The position numbers and the translations under genes are program-made. Under the pieces are notes generated by a model, which ran no database searches, was not told where the DNA came from, and saw only the letters and a list, made by a program, of their open reading frames with translations. From Synaphobranchus kaupii (taxonomy: Eukaryota; Chordata; Actinopteri; Anguilliformes; Synaphobranchidae), in the NCBI GenBank assembly GCA_029718625.1, contig CM056380.1, positions 48,218,503-48,282,502 on the forward strand: DNA of 64,000 bases, given 5' to 3'. Shown in pieces: positions 46,877-58,576 of the stretch. Position 1 is the first letter of the stretch. The number at the start of each line of letters is the position of its first letter.

Positions 46877-48022
46877 TTAATGGACATTAACAGAACAGTA
46901 TCCCTTAGAGACGCATAGAGAAGGAGGGGATTTGTGGATTGACCCGGCTGTAGCTTGAACCACTAGAGACTTCCATAAAGCTATTTCAGGAGCCCCTTTG
47001 GCAAGTTCCTGGAATTCTGTTTTTTGGGGGGGGGGCAGTAGTGGGCCCAGAAAAAATACTGACCTTCTAGTTAAACAATCAGTGTTTAAAGCTCAGATAG
47101 ACAGCTCAAATATTTCCATGTGATAATGAATTGCAAAACCCCTTCTCCCGAACACACGCACACACACTCACACACACAGAAACACAACCCCTACTGCTTT
47201 TACACTATTACACTATTAGCAAAGAGAACATTCATGTTGGAAGCGCATGCTCAATTCTTCAATACTGCCACTTGAATAATATTCATGATTTATGATCTCA
47301 ATATTATGTTTGAATCATTCAAATCAATGCATTCATGTACATTCATACGCAGATGCATGCATCTTTGCCCTCCAATTCAGGTTTCCCTTCCTTAAAGCAG
47401 AGCCATGAGATGAACAGACTGGGTAATATCTCAGCCCGGCTGAAATACAACTCAGACATTAATTCCACCTACTTGTGTTTGAGTCACTATTTGCTCCAAA
47501 ACAGTCATGACTTATTCACCCTCTTAAAGAAATCTGTATGTTTACTTTCACCCAGGTAAGGAGGGGAGCATCCACATTCTTGTGGTGCTGCTGCCAAATA
47601 TTGTCAAATCTACTGTGTGCACGATAAATTAAAGTTTATCTTTTAAGCTTCATTTTATTTATTTCAGAATGACATCCCAGGCAGATACAAGCAAAGGAAA
47701 GATAAATAGGTTTCACTGTTTTTTTTTCTCATGCTTTTCTTTGATGTGTTTGAAGTGAATGGTAAATGAGACTCCAGGCCTATGCCCATTTTCCTTCAGT
47801 ACGCTGTAATTCATTATAGCTGAAATGTGGAAGTGAGTGGGTCCGTTTGAGGCAGGGTCGGTCTTTTGTTCTCCTTTTGTTTTTATTTAACTGAGCTCAT
47901 ATGGAAGTGTTGGTCATCAGCCTTGTCTCTCTTGTCATCATCCTTAGAATCAGTTAGAAATGTCCAGCATCAGTCTCAGAGTAAAAACAAGTGTGTACTG
48001 CATGCTGAAAGGTCATCAGAGG
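46877..48022. other. Intronic stretch, nothing recognised
   Basis: Contains a short G-run at 47027-47035 and a short CA-rich patch near 47155. No exon recognised. Confidence 0.4.
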
Positions 48023-48109
48023 CAATGAGGTAATGCTCCCCAGCCTGGTTGATTGGCTATTGGGAACAATGAGGTAATGCTCTTCAGGCTGGCTGATTGG
48101 CTGTTGGGA
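48023..48109. repeat. 43-bp direct duplication
   Basis: Copies 48023-48065 and 48067-48109 share caatgaggtaatgctc and gattggct(a/g)ttggga, with a few differences between. Confidence 0.9.
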
Positions 48110-48139
48110 GAGGGTGGGAGGCTTTCCTGGTGTTTCCTT

Positions 48140-48370
<231 letters not shown>

Positions 48371-48374
<4 letters not shown>

Positions 48375-48989
48375 TATAATGTGCCTGTAAACAAATATGT
48401 TTCAGCAGTTTTGGGGTCTGGCTGATTGTGTATACAATGCTGCTGATTAAACTGCATTACACAATGAGCCATGGCCCAGGCAGTGCGGTGAAGTGACTGT
48501 GCTCTCCACATGTGAGAAAAGCAAAACAGCTACAGGAACATTTCAATCACTGGCCCTGCTGATCCGTCATAAATGAAAAGCTGGTGTCTAAAAACCATTT
48601 AGGATTGGAGTCAACAAATAGATTCTAGGGATAAGGTAACAGTAACCTATGCCAGCCTCATGCCAGCCGCTCACATTCCCCTATGATTAGTGAGGGAAAA
48701 GCGTAGGTTGCTCTACTGTACTTTAATGTACTGATCTTATGTTAACACTACAGTTGTATCACCCATACCAAACCTGTACATGGTGCCACTAGAATAGAGA
48801 AGTTAGTTTTCATATCCGATGACCCTTAGTATACCATATGCTGCATATATCGTTGACACACCATTGAAATCAGTGAATAAGGTCTTATGACAGAAGAACT
48901 GAGTGGGAGAATCGCATGCTCTTCCTCTGTCACTGGAACAGGGCAAAGTGAAACGTCGGGTCATTCATACGTCTGCCCTGTCTCTCCAG
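48371..48989 (+). other. 3' end of the terminal intron
   Basis: No repeat recognised. It ends in a pyrimidine-rich acceptor tract 'ctgccctgtctctccag'. Confidence 0.5.
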
Positions 48990-49049
48990 CTGCTGATGGG
49001 GACCCTGGATGGAAAGCTGCAGCTTTTCCACCCCAGCGATGTCGTCTGA
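48990..49049 (+). CDS. wdr27: Terminal coding exon of the WDR27-like gene
   Basis: The 60-bp coding part encodes LLMGTLDGKLQLFHPSDVV and a TGA stop. It continues in phase 0 from the exon ending at 24074: ...VAFNPAKPE joins LLMGTLDGKLQLF, giving the usual WD40 strand pattern of a hydrophobic pair, G-T-x-D-G and L-x-L-F. The acceptor is 'tctctccag|CTG'. The TGA at 49047-49049 coincides with the start of a 22-bp minisatellite, so the 3' UTR opens inside a repeat. Confidence 0.75.
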   Translation: MLMGTLDGKLQLFHPSDVV

Positions 49050-49435
49050 CCCTGGATCTGACCTCACCTGACCCTGGATCTGACCTCACCTGACCCTGGA
49101 TCTGATCTCACCTGACCCTGGATCTGATCTCACCTGACCCTGAAACTGACCTCACCTGACCCTGAAACTGACCTCACCTAACCCTGGATCTGACCTCACC
49201 TGACCCTGGATCTGACCTCACCTGACCCTGAAACTGACGTCACCTAACCCTGAATCTGACCTCACCTAACCCTGGATCTGATCTCACCTGACCCTGAAAC
49301 TGACCTCACCTGACCCTGGATCTGATCTCACTTGACCCTGAAACTGACCTCACTTGACCCGGGATCTGATCTCACCTGACCCTGGATCTGATCTCACCTG
49401 ACCCTGAAACTGACCTCACCTGACCCTGGACCCTA
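49045..49435 (+). repeat. 22-bp minisatellite spanning the stop codon and 3' UTR
   Basis: Unit tgaccctggatctgacctcacc, with GGATCTGA/GAAACTGA and ACC/ATC variants, about 17-18 copies. The first TGA is the stop codon. Each unit has two TGA triplets, so frames read from either phase soon close. Confidence 0.9.
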
Positions 49436-50775
49436 GTTCTGTTTTTGGCTGACCTGATGGTCTGTTTTTGACCATTGGATGACCTGATTTCCCATGATCC
49501 TGAATCTGCTGCAGCTGACGGAGAAGCTGATCTCACTTCAGCTTCTTCACAGCTCTGAGGCTTCCTGTGTTTATGTAAAAAACAAATCCCTTGGGAACTT
49601 GGATCACAGTGGAAACATTGCAGTATTTCAGCCCAATTAATTACGCACATGGAGGCACATTATTCAAATATGCATTTGCACATGTGCTGTACAAGCACAC
49701 TGTTATACAGCATGCCTGCCTCTACACTGTACTGTCTATGGTGTTCTGCTTTCATTAAAACATAGCTTTAAATGTAACGCAAGAGTGTGCAGTGAGGGTT
49801 TAACCATTAAAATAAATATGAACATTAGTCTGTCAGTGCACATGCTAAATTCTGAAATGCTAATATATGTGGGTTAAAGCATATAGGAACGTGCACCCCC
49901 AGTAATTAAATGGTTTTGACATTAAAGCCTGAACTTTGAAAGTCTTTATAGTTGGAGAAGCTGAACCCTCTTCCTCTTCATAAGAAATTGAAGTCCAATT
50001 TTGAAATACCATTTTTTTCAAGGTGGGTATACTTTTTTCTGATGGTAATGGTTAGATATTTGCCGTTTTACTTTTACACTATTGTTCTTAGGGATCTAAG
50101 TATAAAAATGTGATTTTTGCTAAATTAGATTTTCTCAAAATCGGTAACAGTGGGCTGAGTGAGTTTTGGAAAAACACTCTTCAGTTGTGCTTTATTTTCT
50201 GTTGCTTTCTGCCGAGGAGAGGCATGGCTTGGGGCCCATGGCATGAGGAGAAAGAGCAGGACAGTGGGACGCTGATAGTCTGCTGAAGCCCTGGCAGGCC
50301 ACCCCATCCTCATGTGAGATCGCCTTCTGCAACACCCGTGCCGCAGTAAAAACATCCCCTTTGTTTTAGAGGAGGAACGGCCGAGGGTTTCTGGAAGAGT
50401 CCGCATCCATAAGATCATACTTGGCCGCCCGCGGCCGTTTCTGCATGCCTACAGCCACACGTATTATATAGCATTAAATAATAAGGCAGGTTTAGAGCAA
50501 AAATAGCTTTGTTACGCTTTGTCCAGTGGTTGATATGGAGACCATATGAACATAACCAAGCCGAATGCAGCTCGAAACATTGTCGGTGTATTTTATGTAT
50601 GTGTTGATATCTGTCCATATACACAGTGCCTCTTGTCCACCAGTCCACCTCTACTCAACTGTCTACATTCCCATTTCCACGTCCCTCCCGTGGGCAGCTC
50701 ATTGTCTCTTCCAGGTTTAATACATTTCAAGGACGAGGTGTTATATTTAGTTTAGTTCTTTAACCCTTTGAACCC
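49436..50775. other. Likely 3' UTR remainder and downstream sequence
   Basis: ATTAAA at 49754 and AATAAA at 49811 are possible polyadenylation signals; neither is confirmed. The minus-strand open frame 50125-50418 has no recognised domain. Confidence 0.4.
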
Positions 50776-50908
50776 TTAACCCTTTAAACCCGTTTTTTGG
50801 AAGGTTTTTAAGTCACTTTCTTTGCTAGTGATTGTTACATCAGCATTAGAATGTTCAGTTAAGAACATTCTAATCACATATTTGTGATTATATACCTTAA
50901 AGGGTTAA
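50776..50908. mobile_element. piggyBac-type MITE (133 bp)
   Basis: Ends TTAACCCTTTAA and its inverse (50776-50787, 50897-50908): a TTAA target with CCC-type termini. Inside lies a perfect palindrome with 12-bp arms (attagaatgttc at 50845-50856, inverse at 50863-50874). Confidence 0.75.
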
Positions 50909-51511
50909 TCAGCATCAAAGTAAAAGTTGCTGATTGGACGGAGAGAGCAGGTGATCATAGGGAATAAATTAGAGTGAAGGGAAGTGTTAATGGGAAGAGA
51001 GCCCTGCAGGATGTAGGGATTTAACAGGGGGTCGGACACAGTTCCAGGGTTCAGGGGTCCCAGCAGCAAATCACCAAAGGGGTTTCATTTGTCCCCTCAA
51101 ATGAAACCCTCAAATGAAGCAGGACCCACAGATCTTAGCCTGTTCCACCACTCGCATTTCTGAGATAACTTCCCGCTCCAAATCCTTCTTCGAACTCTTC
51201 TGTTTTGGGGAGAGCTTTCTCAATAAAACAAAGTTTCAAAAATGTTTTGACTTCTACGTCTTTCGCTTTTGCGGACGTCTGCAGTTTATCCTGAGAATGC
51301 TGTCACGGGATGACTGGCTAGCCTAACTGCTTTTATTGAGGTTGAATGTTCTGCTACTATGCGTCAGTGTGTTTATGACTGTCTTTGAGTTCATCGGAAT
51401 TGTGAAATGCCGTAACGTTTCTGGCCTGAAATAATCTCTCAGGGGTCAAAGCAAATGTTGAAGAGACGTGGGGAAGAAAACTTTCAGTATAACATACTGG
51501 CTAATTATATA
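50909..51511. other. Unrecognised stretch with one hairpin
   Basis: Perfect 12-bp inverted repeat gggtttcatttg / caaatgaaaccc at 51080-51109 with a 6-nt loop. Nothing else recognised. Confidence 0.5.
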
Positions 51512-51724
51512 CAGTTGAAGTTGACATACACCTTAGCCACATCCATTTAAACTCAGGTTTTCACAATTCCTGACATTTAATCCTAGTAAACATTCCCTGT
51601 CTTAGGTCAGTTAGGATCACAACTTTATTTTAAGAATGTGAAATGTCAGAATAATAGTAGAGAGAATCACATTCCCAGTTGGTCAGAAGTTTACATACAC
51701 TGTTAGTATTTGGTAACATTGCCT

Positions 51725-52283
51725 TTAACTCCTTCGCGACTAGAACGGCCCTATTAAAAATGGTTCGAATTCGAACCATAGCGTCATTTTTCTCTCTGCT
51801 ATTGGTTAACTGTGGATTCGCGGTTGTTTTAATTTGAAAATGTTTTGGATAGTCAGCCAATGATTGCACAGATATTCTTGGCTGTGTGACGTGGTTTATT
51901 TACGCTGCACTGTTGACGGGCAATACGTCTTTACAAGTCTTTCCGAAATGGCTTCGGCCAGTGGTAAACGCCGGTTTACTGCAGATGAAGTTGCTGAAAT
52001 ATGCACTATGCGCAACGATGATAATGACAGTGACTTTGATTCTGAACATGGAGGAATGGAAAGTGGAGAAGAAAGTGAAAGTGAAACGTATTGCGCGTCA
52101 ACAGTGCAGCGTAAATGAACCACGTCACACAGCCAAGAATATCCGTGCAATCATTGGCTGACTATCCAAAACATTTTCAAATTAAAACAACCGCAAATCC
52201 ACGGTTAACCAATAGAAGAGAGACAAATGACGCTATGGTTCGAATTCGAACCATTTTTAATAGGGCCGTCGCGAAGGAGTTAA
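51725..52283 (+). mobile_element. piggyBac-type deletion derivative nested in the Tc1 transposase
   Basis: TTAA at both edges (51725-51728, 52280-52283), termini CTCCTTCGCGAC and its inverse, and inverted arms of about 190 bp. Removing the insert plus one TTAA restores the Tc1 reading 'cctttaaattg'. Both arms contain a near-perfect palindrome ggttcgaattcgaacc. Confidence 0.9.
51948..52118 (+). CDS. piggyBac-type transposase N-terminal remnant (56 aa)
   Basis: Starts MASASGKRRFTADEVAEIC and continues into an acidic D/S/E-rich stretch, the pattern at the N-terminus of piggyBac (PGBD-like) transposases. After about 46 residues it runs into the right inverted arm and stops. An upstream in-frame ATG at 51864 lies inside the left arm and is a less likely start. 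No catalytic domain remains, so it cannot transpose anything; whether it is translated is unknown. Confidence 0.6.
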   Translation: MASASGKRRFTADEVAEICTMRNDDNDSDFDSEHGGMESGEESESETYCASTVQRK

Positions 52284-53808
52284 ATTGTTTAACTTGGGTC
52301 AAATGTTTCGGGTAGCCTTCCACAAGCTTCTCACAATAAGTTGCTGGAATTTTGGCCCATTCCTCCTGACAGAACTGGTGTAACTGAGTCAGGTTTGTAG
52401 GCCTCCTTGCTCGCACACGCCTTTTCAGTTCTGCCCACAGATTTTCGATTGGATTGAGGTCAGGACTTTGTGATAGCCACTCCAATACCTTGACTTTGTT
52501 GTCCTTAAGCCATTTTGCCACAACTTTGGAAGTATGCTTTGGGTCATTGTCCATTTGGAAGAGCCATTTGCAACCAAGCTTTAACTTCCTGGCTGATGTC
52601 TTGACATGTTGCTCCAATATATCCACATAATTTTCCTTCCTCATGATGCCATCTATTTTATGAAGTGCACCAGTCCCTCCTGCAGCAAAGCACCCCCACA
52701 ACATGATGCTGCCACCCCTGTGCTTCATGGTTGGGATGGTGTTTTTCAGCTGGCAAGCCTCACCCTTTTTCCTCCAAACATAAAGATGGTCATTATGGCC
52801 AAACAGTTCAATTTTTGTTTCATCAGACCAGAGGACATTTCTCCAAAAAGTAAGATCTTTGTCCCCATGTGCAGTTGCAAACTGTAGTCTGGCTTTTTTA
52901 TGGTGGTTTTGGAGTAAATGGCTTCTTCCTTGCTGAGCAGCCTTTCAGGTTATGTCGATATAGGACTCGTTTTACTGTGGATATAGATACTTTTGTACCT
53001 GTTCCCTCCAGCATCTTCACAAGGTTCTTTGCTGTTGTTCTGGGATTGATTTGCACTTTCATATCTAGGAGACACCAAAGCACGTTCATATCTAGGAGAC
53101 AGAACGCATCTCCTTCCTGAGCGGTATGACGGCTACATGGTCCCATGGTGTTTATACTTGTGTACTATTGTTTGTACAGACGAACGTGGTACCTTGAGGC
53201 GTTTGGAAATTGCTCCCAAGGATGAACCAGACTTCTGGAGGTCCACAATTTTCTTTCTGAGGTCTTGGCTGATTTATTTTTATTTTCCCATGATGTCAAG
53301 CAAAGAGGCACCGAGTTTGAAGGTAGGCCTTAAAATACATCCACAGGTACACCTCCAATTGACTCAAATAATGTCAATTAGCCTATCAGAAGTTTCTAAA
53401 GCCACAACATCATTTTCTGGAATTTTCCAAGCTGTTTAAAGGCACAGTGAACTTAGTGTATGTACATTTCTGACCCACTGGAATTGTGATAAAGTGAATT
53501 AAAAGTGAAATAATCTGTCTGTAAACAATTGTTGGAAAAATTACTTGTGTCATGCACAAAGCAGTCCTAACTGACTTGCCAATGGGATGCCTTCCCCTGT
53601 GTTACCCCTGCTCAAGGACCACCTTTTTTTAACACAAGCCTGAAAATAAAATGGATACTGTTTTTGAACCCCTTTGACTACAGGCATAATCCTGGTCACT
53701 TCTCCGAGAGTCAGAATTACTATAAGTGTTACTGAAACAAAGTAACAGAAGCTGAAACACAGTTGAAGTGGCAGTTTTTCCCCCGCATAAAGGATATACT
53801 GTATATAT

Positions 53809-54892
53809 ATATCAGATCAAAAACGTCTACGACGTAAAAAAAAAAAAGCCAGGTTACTCACGCATAGCCTACATAGCTCTGTCCATAAGTTCTTAATTCC
53901 AACTTGCAAAAACTAGGCCTGCCTTTAAAAGTCTTGATATCGAAATGTGGCCAAGTTACAACTAACAATATTGCCTATCGTAGCTCACACTAAATAAACT
54001 AGCTCTATTCCAAAGCAATGCTATCCAAACTTTCCTAAATTATTTAATGCAACTTTGCATGTGAAGAGATTGTGCCTCATGGAACAACATATGATTTCAA
54101 TGAATGTTTGTAACAGTTGATGAATAATTACACTCCAGAAAGGATATGGTTGTACTTTGTTGGCAAGTTTACTTTAGAAAATGTACAGGTTTTAAAATAT
54201 TAAATGCTGCTACAGCATTCTTCACAATTCACAAACAGACATTTATATGAAGAAACATTATGTACAATAGAGAAAGGGGTGATGAATAAATAAATGCAGA
54301 TAAAAATGATGATGATATTTGCAAACAGAATTTTGTGAACACAAGGATATCTATGCTCTGTAGGACCACACGGGTTTTGATAGAAATCCAAATAAATAAA
54401 TAAATAAATACATAATAATAATAATAATACATTTTATTCATTCTGTGCTTTTCATAGACCCAAAGCAGTGGATGCAGACAACATGCCCTATAGTGTAGTC
54501 ATTTTTCTGTTTAATTTCTAAGTGTAATACATCTGAATCAGAGTATTTCCACTATAAATTATTTTCATTTTGCAGTTTGATGTGGCACATACAGTTGCAT
54601 TGACCACATTCTCTTGAGATGGTAAGATGAAGAAACACAGGGCCAAGTTGCATTAAATAATTTAGGAAAGTTTGGATAGCATTGCTTTGGAATAGAGCTA
54701 GTTTATTTAGTGTGAGCTACGATAGGCAATATTGTTAGTTGTAACTGGGCCACATTTTGATATCAAGACTTTTAAAGGCAGGCCTAGTTTTTGCAAGTTG
54801 GAATTAAGAACTTATGGACAGCGCTATGTAGGCTATGCGTGAGTAACTTGGCTTTTTTTTTAACGTCGTAGACATTTTTAATCTGATATCAC
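53809..54892. mobile_element. Foldback element within the 3.3 kb block
   Basis: Arms of about 248 bp (53809-54056 and 54645-54892) are inverse copies with few differences. They start 'tatcagatcaaaaacgtcta' and share 'gctagtttatttagtgtgag' on the right arm. The spacer of about 590 bp contains (AAAT)n/(AAT)n simple repeats at 54391-54429 and no gene. Confidence 0.8.
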
Positions 54893-55172
54893 TTATTTTT
54901 TATAGCTAACTAATGATGAATAATGCATGAAGATAAACATGGAGAGAGACATGCATTCCAAAGAAATGTATGCGGACATTTGCTTAACCATATCGCCCTC
55001 TATTGACAAGAATGAGGACAGTTATCCTATTACAAACAGCACACAATTACATTAAAAGAGTTTGTAGATGAGCAGTATTTAATGTGTAATGAAATACAAT
55101 GAACAGCACCACCTGAGCTATGGATCATGAAGAAGCATGTAAATTAATGAACCAAGTCTACATGGAGACATA

Positions 55173-55716
55173 CACTGCCCGGCCAAAAAAAAAAGTTGCC
55201 ATTGCACCCGTCATGCATAGTGCCCACTGTACAAGCCTCTGGAGGCAGTGTTATGATCTGGGGTTGCTTCAGTTGGTCAGGTCTAGGCTCAGCAACATTA
55301 TGCAGCAATAAAATGAAGTCAGTGAAGTACCTGAATGTACTGAATGACCAGGTTATCCCATCAATGGGCATATGCCAGGATGACAATGCAAAGATTCATC
55401 GGGCTCAAATTGTGAAAGAGTGGTTCAGGGAGCATGAGGAATCATTTTCACACATGAATTAGCCACCAGATTCCTGACCTTAACCCCATTGAAAGTCTTT
55501 GGGATGTGCTGGAGAACACTTTACGGAGTGGTTCGACTCTCCCGTCGTCAATACAAGATCTCAGCCAAAAACTTATGCTACTCTGGATGGAAATAAATGG
55601 TGTGACATTGCATAAGGTTGTCGAAACAATGCCACAACAAATGCGTGCCGTAATCAAAGCTAAAGGCGGTCCAACGAAATATTAGAGTGTGCGACCTTTT
55701 TTTTGGCCGGGCAGTG
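55173..55716 (+). mobile_element. Internally deleted Tc1-like transposon
   Basis: Perfect 12-bp ends CACTGCCCGGCC and inverse, flanked by TA on both sides. The plus strand encodes the C-terminal half of a Tc1 transposase: [16 protein letters not shown] and [12 protein letters not shown] (55196-55462), a stop at 55458, then SPDLNPIE-like PDLNPIESLWDVLENTL in another frame. The N-terminal DNA-binding half is missing. Confidence 0.85.
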
Positions 55717-56310
55717 TACATGCACAATGGGCTAGACGCAAACACATTCTAGCTGAAAGACATACAGCCTAAATAACTAGTACAGCCTAAATAGTTTGCA
55801 TCAGTAAAATATGGAAATACAGTTTTAAGTCGGTTTAAAATTGGAAAAAAATCATGTACAGCCGTATGAGTTTTACAGTATTTTTTCTTGAAGCCTAAAG
55901 GTATAATGATTTTTCAAACCAAAGTTTTGTGAAATACAATTAAGCAGAACAGTTTACCAGCACATTGTTTATGGTATGACATCAAGCTGCAATACATGTT
56001 TGAGAATTAGGTCAGAGTTTCCAACGTTATTTACGAAGTTTTATCTCAACGTATTGGGCTTAAAAACCACTTTCCCAGAAGGAATGGATATATCTTAAGG
56101 ATATTTAATCAAAATATTGAGGTGAGCAGTTTATTATATATTATTAAATTAATGAAATGTATAATTTAATAATTTCCGTAACGCCCGTGTTACCGCTAGG
56201 GGGCGTTTGGCAGCAAGAGGTTAATGTGTCAATGTGAAAATAATAACAGTCTAAGAAATGAAAAGTACTTAACCGGTGCACATTGTTTTTGTGGAAAATA
56301 CACATGTACC

Positions 56311-56376
56311 CTGCTGGGCTCGAACCCACTATCCACTGTGTGAGAGACTGCAGTTTGAACCACTAAGCCACAGTAG
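56311..56376 (-). other. tRNA-like sequence, probable SINE head
   Basis: The minus strand reads GTGGCTTAGTGGTTCAAAC with an A-box pattern, and GTGGGTTCGAGCCC with a good B box. The outer strands CTACTG and CAGCAG pair at 5 of 6 positions. The first part closely resembles the tRNA-derived heads of fish SINEs. No SINE body or tail was recognised. Confidence 0.5.
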
Positions 56377-57236
56377 CTTCTTGGAAAGCATGAAGCCATT
56401 AGCTACATTAACATTAAAAAACATTAGTATGAAGCGTTTTTATTGGACTATAAGCTTGATGAGCAGGTATACAGATCATACCCTCAAATAATAATTCCCC
56501 CCATTGGATAACATTGCGATGGAGGCAGGCAGTGTGGCAGGAAAATGGGAAGAAGAAGAAGAAGAAGCGGAAGAGGAAGGAGAAAAACAGCAAAATAACC
56601 CAAGTTTGGGGTTTTATTGTGTGGATGTGTGAAGTTGTATCTGAATGCTGTGTGGTTACATGAGGTCAGAACATACAGAGGTTAATGTTTTTTAAGGGCT
56701 GAGAGTCTATGGTCATTGTGGTTACTTCTGTAGGAAACCCTGAAAAGTGCCAAACTCTCGGTGCTGTATAGGTATGGGGCATGCCCCACCAAGCCGTAAC
56801 TTGCCTGATGGCATACCTGTCATCCCAATACAATACAATACAAACAATTGTTGGAAAAATTACTTGTGTCATGCACAAAGTGCCTGCCCTAACTGACTTG
56901 CCAACACTAGTTTGCTAACATGAAATCTGTGGAGTGGTTAAAAATGAGTTTTAATGACTTCAAGTTTAAGTGTATGTAAACTTCCGATTTCAATCATATT
57001 TATTTCTCTATCTTTCGTCCTAGTTCAGCCCCCACCGTAGGCTTAAAACTATGGGAGACCGCATTCTGCTATGTGGCACCTTTTTTATGTAAATGGAGTT
57101 TTGTTAATGCTGTTTTGTGGTGCAAAAAAAAATATATATTTCCATTTAAGATGTGATTTGTACATCTTTTTATTTTATTAGATACCCGTACATCCACGGG
57201 AGTATGAGATATTACATTACATTACTATAATGTACA

Positions 57237-57264
57237 TTATTATTATTGTTGTTGTTGTTGTTGT
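57237..57264. repeat. (TTA)n-(TTG)n trinucleotide repeat
   Basis: Abuts the LINE fragment to its right. Confidence 0.9.
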
Positions 57265-57470
57265 AAAGCAGTGCTCCTCCTGAATCTGAGGTTCGACTAA
57301 CGGTCGGAGCCTCCTTTCCAGCACCTTGGCATAGGCTTTCCCAGGGAGGCTGAGGAGTGTAATTCCCCGATAGTTGGAACACACCCTCTGATCCCCCTTT
57401 TTAAAAATGGGGACCACCACCCCGGTCTGCCACACCAAAGGCACTGTTCCCGACCTCCACGCGACATTGA
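57265..57470 (-). pseudogene. Non-LTR retrotransposon (LINE) reverse-transcriptase fragment
   Basis: The minus strand encodes WQTGVVVPIFKKGD, then NYRGITLLSLPGKAYAKVLE, then VEPQIQEEH. This is the conserved core leading into the first motifs of LINE reverse transcriptases. It is truncated at both ends, with upstream sequence 'LFNVAWRSGTVP' still in frame. Confidence 0.85.
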
Positions 57471-58576
57471 AGAGCTTACTTCACAGCCTAGCCCAGCACA
57501 GACTATGCTTTATAATGTAGTGTTTTATAACAATTGGTAATCGCTCAAAATGATCAGATGTAATGTAATATTTGGTAATAAGAACAGGCCATTTGGGCAT
57601 CGAGTTTCACCTACAGTCTAAAGTTGGTATTGAGTATTGTGTCAAACCTGATCTTGACCAGCCCACAGGTCTTACTAGCACAGAACTCTCAGAAGAAATG
57701 AGACAAAGGGTTCATTAGTCATGGTATGGTTACAAACAAATAAATAGAAAATAACTGTACAGAATGTACTCAAAACATTTGTACTGGATTAGAAAGATAC
57801 TGAAGTGGTCCTTAACATTACCTTTTAAAAAGGTACTCAAAAGTACAGTTGCAAATATATTAAACATTCCTTTAACTGGCACACCTAGAAAAAACCCAAA
57901 GAAAATCTGTTGTTAGGAATTTGAAGGTTATGAAGTTATAATTACAAGGCCATAAACTTTCAGAATGGTGATATCTTTCCTCATTATCATTATTGTTGGA
58001 GAAGTACTTTGTCTCGTATCATTCCCTTGCCAGACACAGGGAGATTACGGTTTGATTCTATGAACCATCAAATGAGCTAATCTGTTGTATTGTCCCTGGC
58101 CCATAAGCAGTTTGAGTCAGACAGTACACAGCTGTGTATGAGTGTGAACTTACTGCTTGTATGCCTTCATCCTGAGAACAAGCAGGTCTGTTACTCAAGG
58201 CTACATTCTCTGTGCCTTTATCATGTTATCGCCATCATCACCTTTCATAAACTTGGCAAACTTGCTTCTACCTCGGTGTGATAAATGAACATTTTCTACA
58301 GGATGAAACATTAGCAATGAGTGTTCGGAAATTTTAGAGTGATTCGGTCTGAATGAACAGGAAACTGACTCCATTTTGTTCTTATCACAATGAAAAACAC
58401 ATAGAATCCCAGAAAAGGGATTGAAGTGGTCTGGAAAAATTATACAAAGGTCTCTTAATTCCATTCCTGGCTTGGACTGTGTATGTGTGTTTGCGTGCAT
58501 GTTTGATTCAGACTATCGGCCTTTGTAAAACTGTCACCAACACACAGTTCAGTTTAGTCTGAAGGAAGGGGTTTTC
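57471..58576. other. Unrecognised stretch
   Basis: No gene or repeat family recognised. Confidence 0.4.

Larger units (their letters stand above)
51690..53291 (-). pseudogene. Sleeping Beauty-type Tc1 transposase, broken
   Basis: The start ATG is at 53291-53289 but stop codons follow within the first six codons. N-terminal helix-turn-helix sequence lies at about 53130-53290 and a second DNA-binding part at 52898-53060. The catalytic part at 52286-52728 is open, with FQMDNDPKHTS and SPDLNPIENLWAELK; 34 residues separate the D and E (DD34E). A tandem duplication near 53060-53105 disrupts the middle. The C-terminal tail is cut at QFN by the piggyBac-type insertion and resumes at about 51724 downward. 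Not functional as it stands. Confidence 0.9.
51512..56996 (-). mobile_element. Sleeping Beauty-type Tc1 transposon, twice interrupted
   Basis: The left end starts CAGTTGAAGTTGACATACAC after TA (51510-51511). The right end, read inward on the minus strand, contains CGGAAGTTTACATACACTTA, with TA at 56997-56998. Inner direct repeats 'tcagaagtttacatacac' (51684) and its inverse at about 53458 match the double-repeat (IR/DR) terminal structure of this family. Insertions are a piggyBac-type element at 51725-52283 and a block at 53583-56841. The right outer end could alternatively belong to a second element. Confidence 0.85.
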
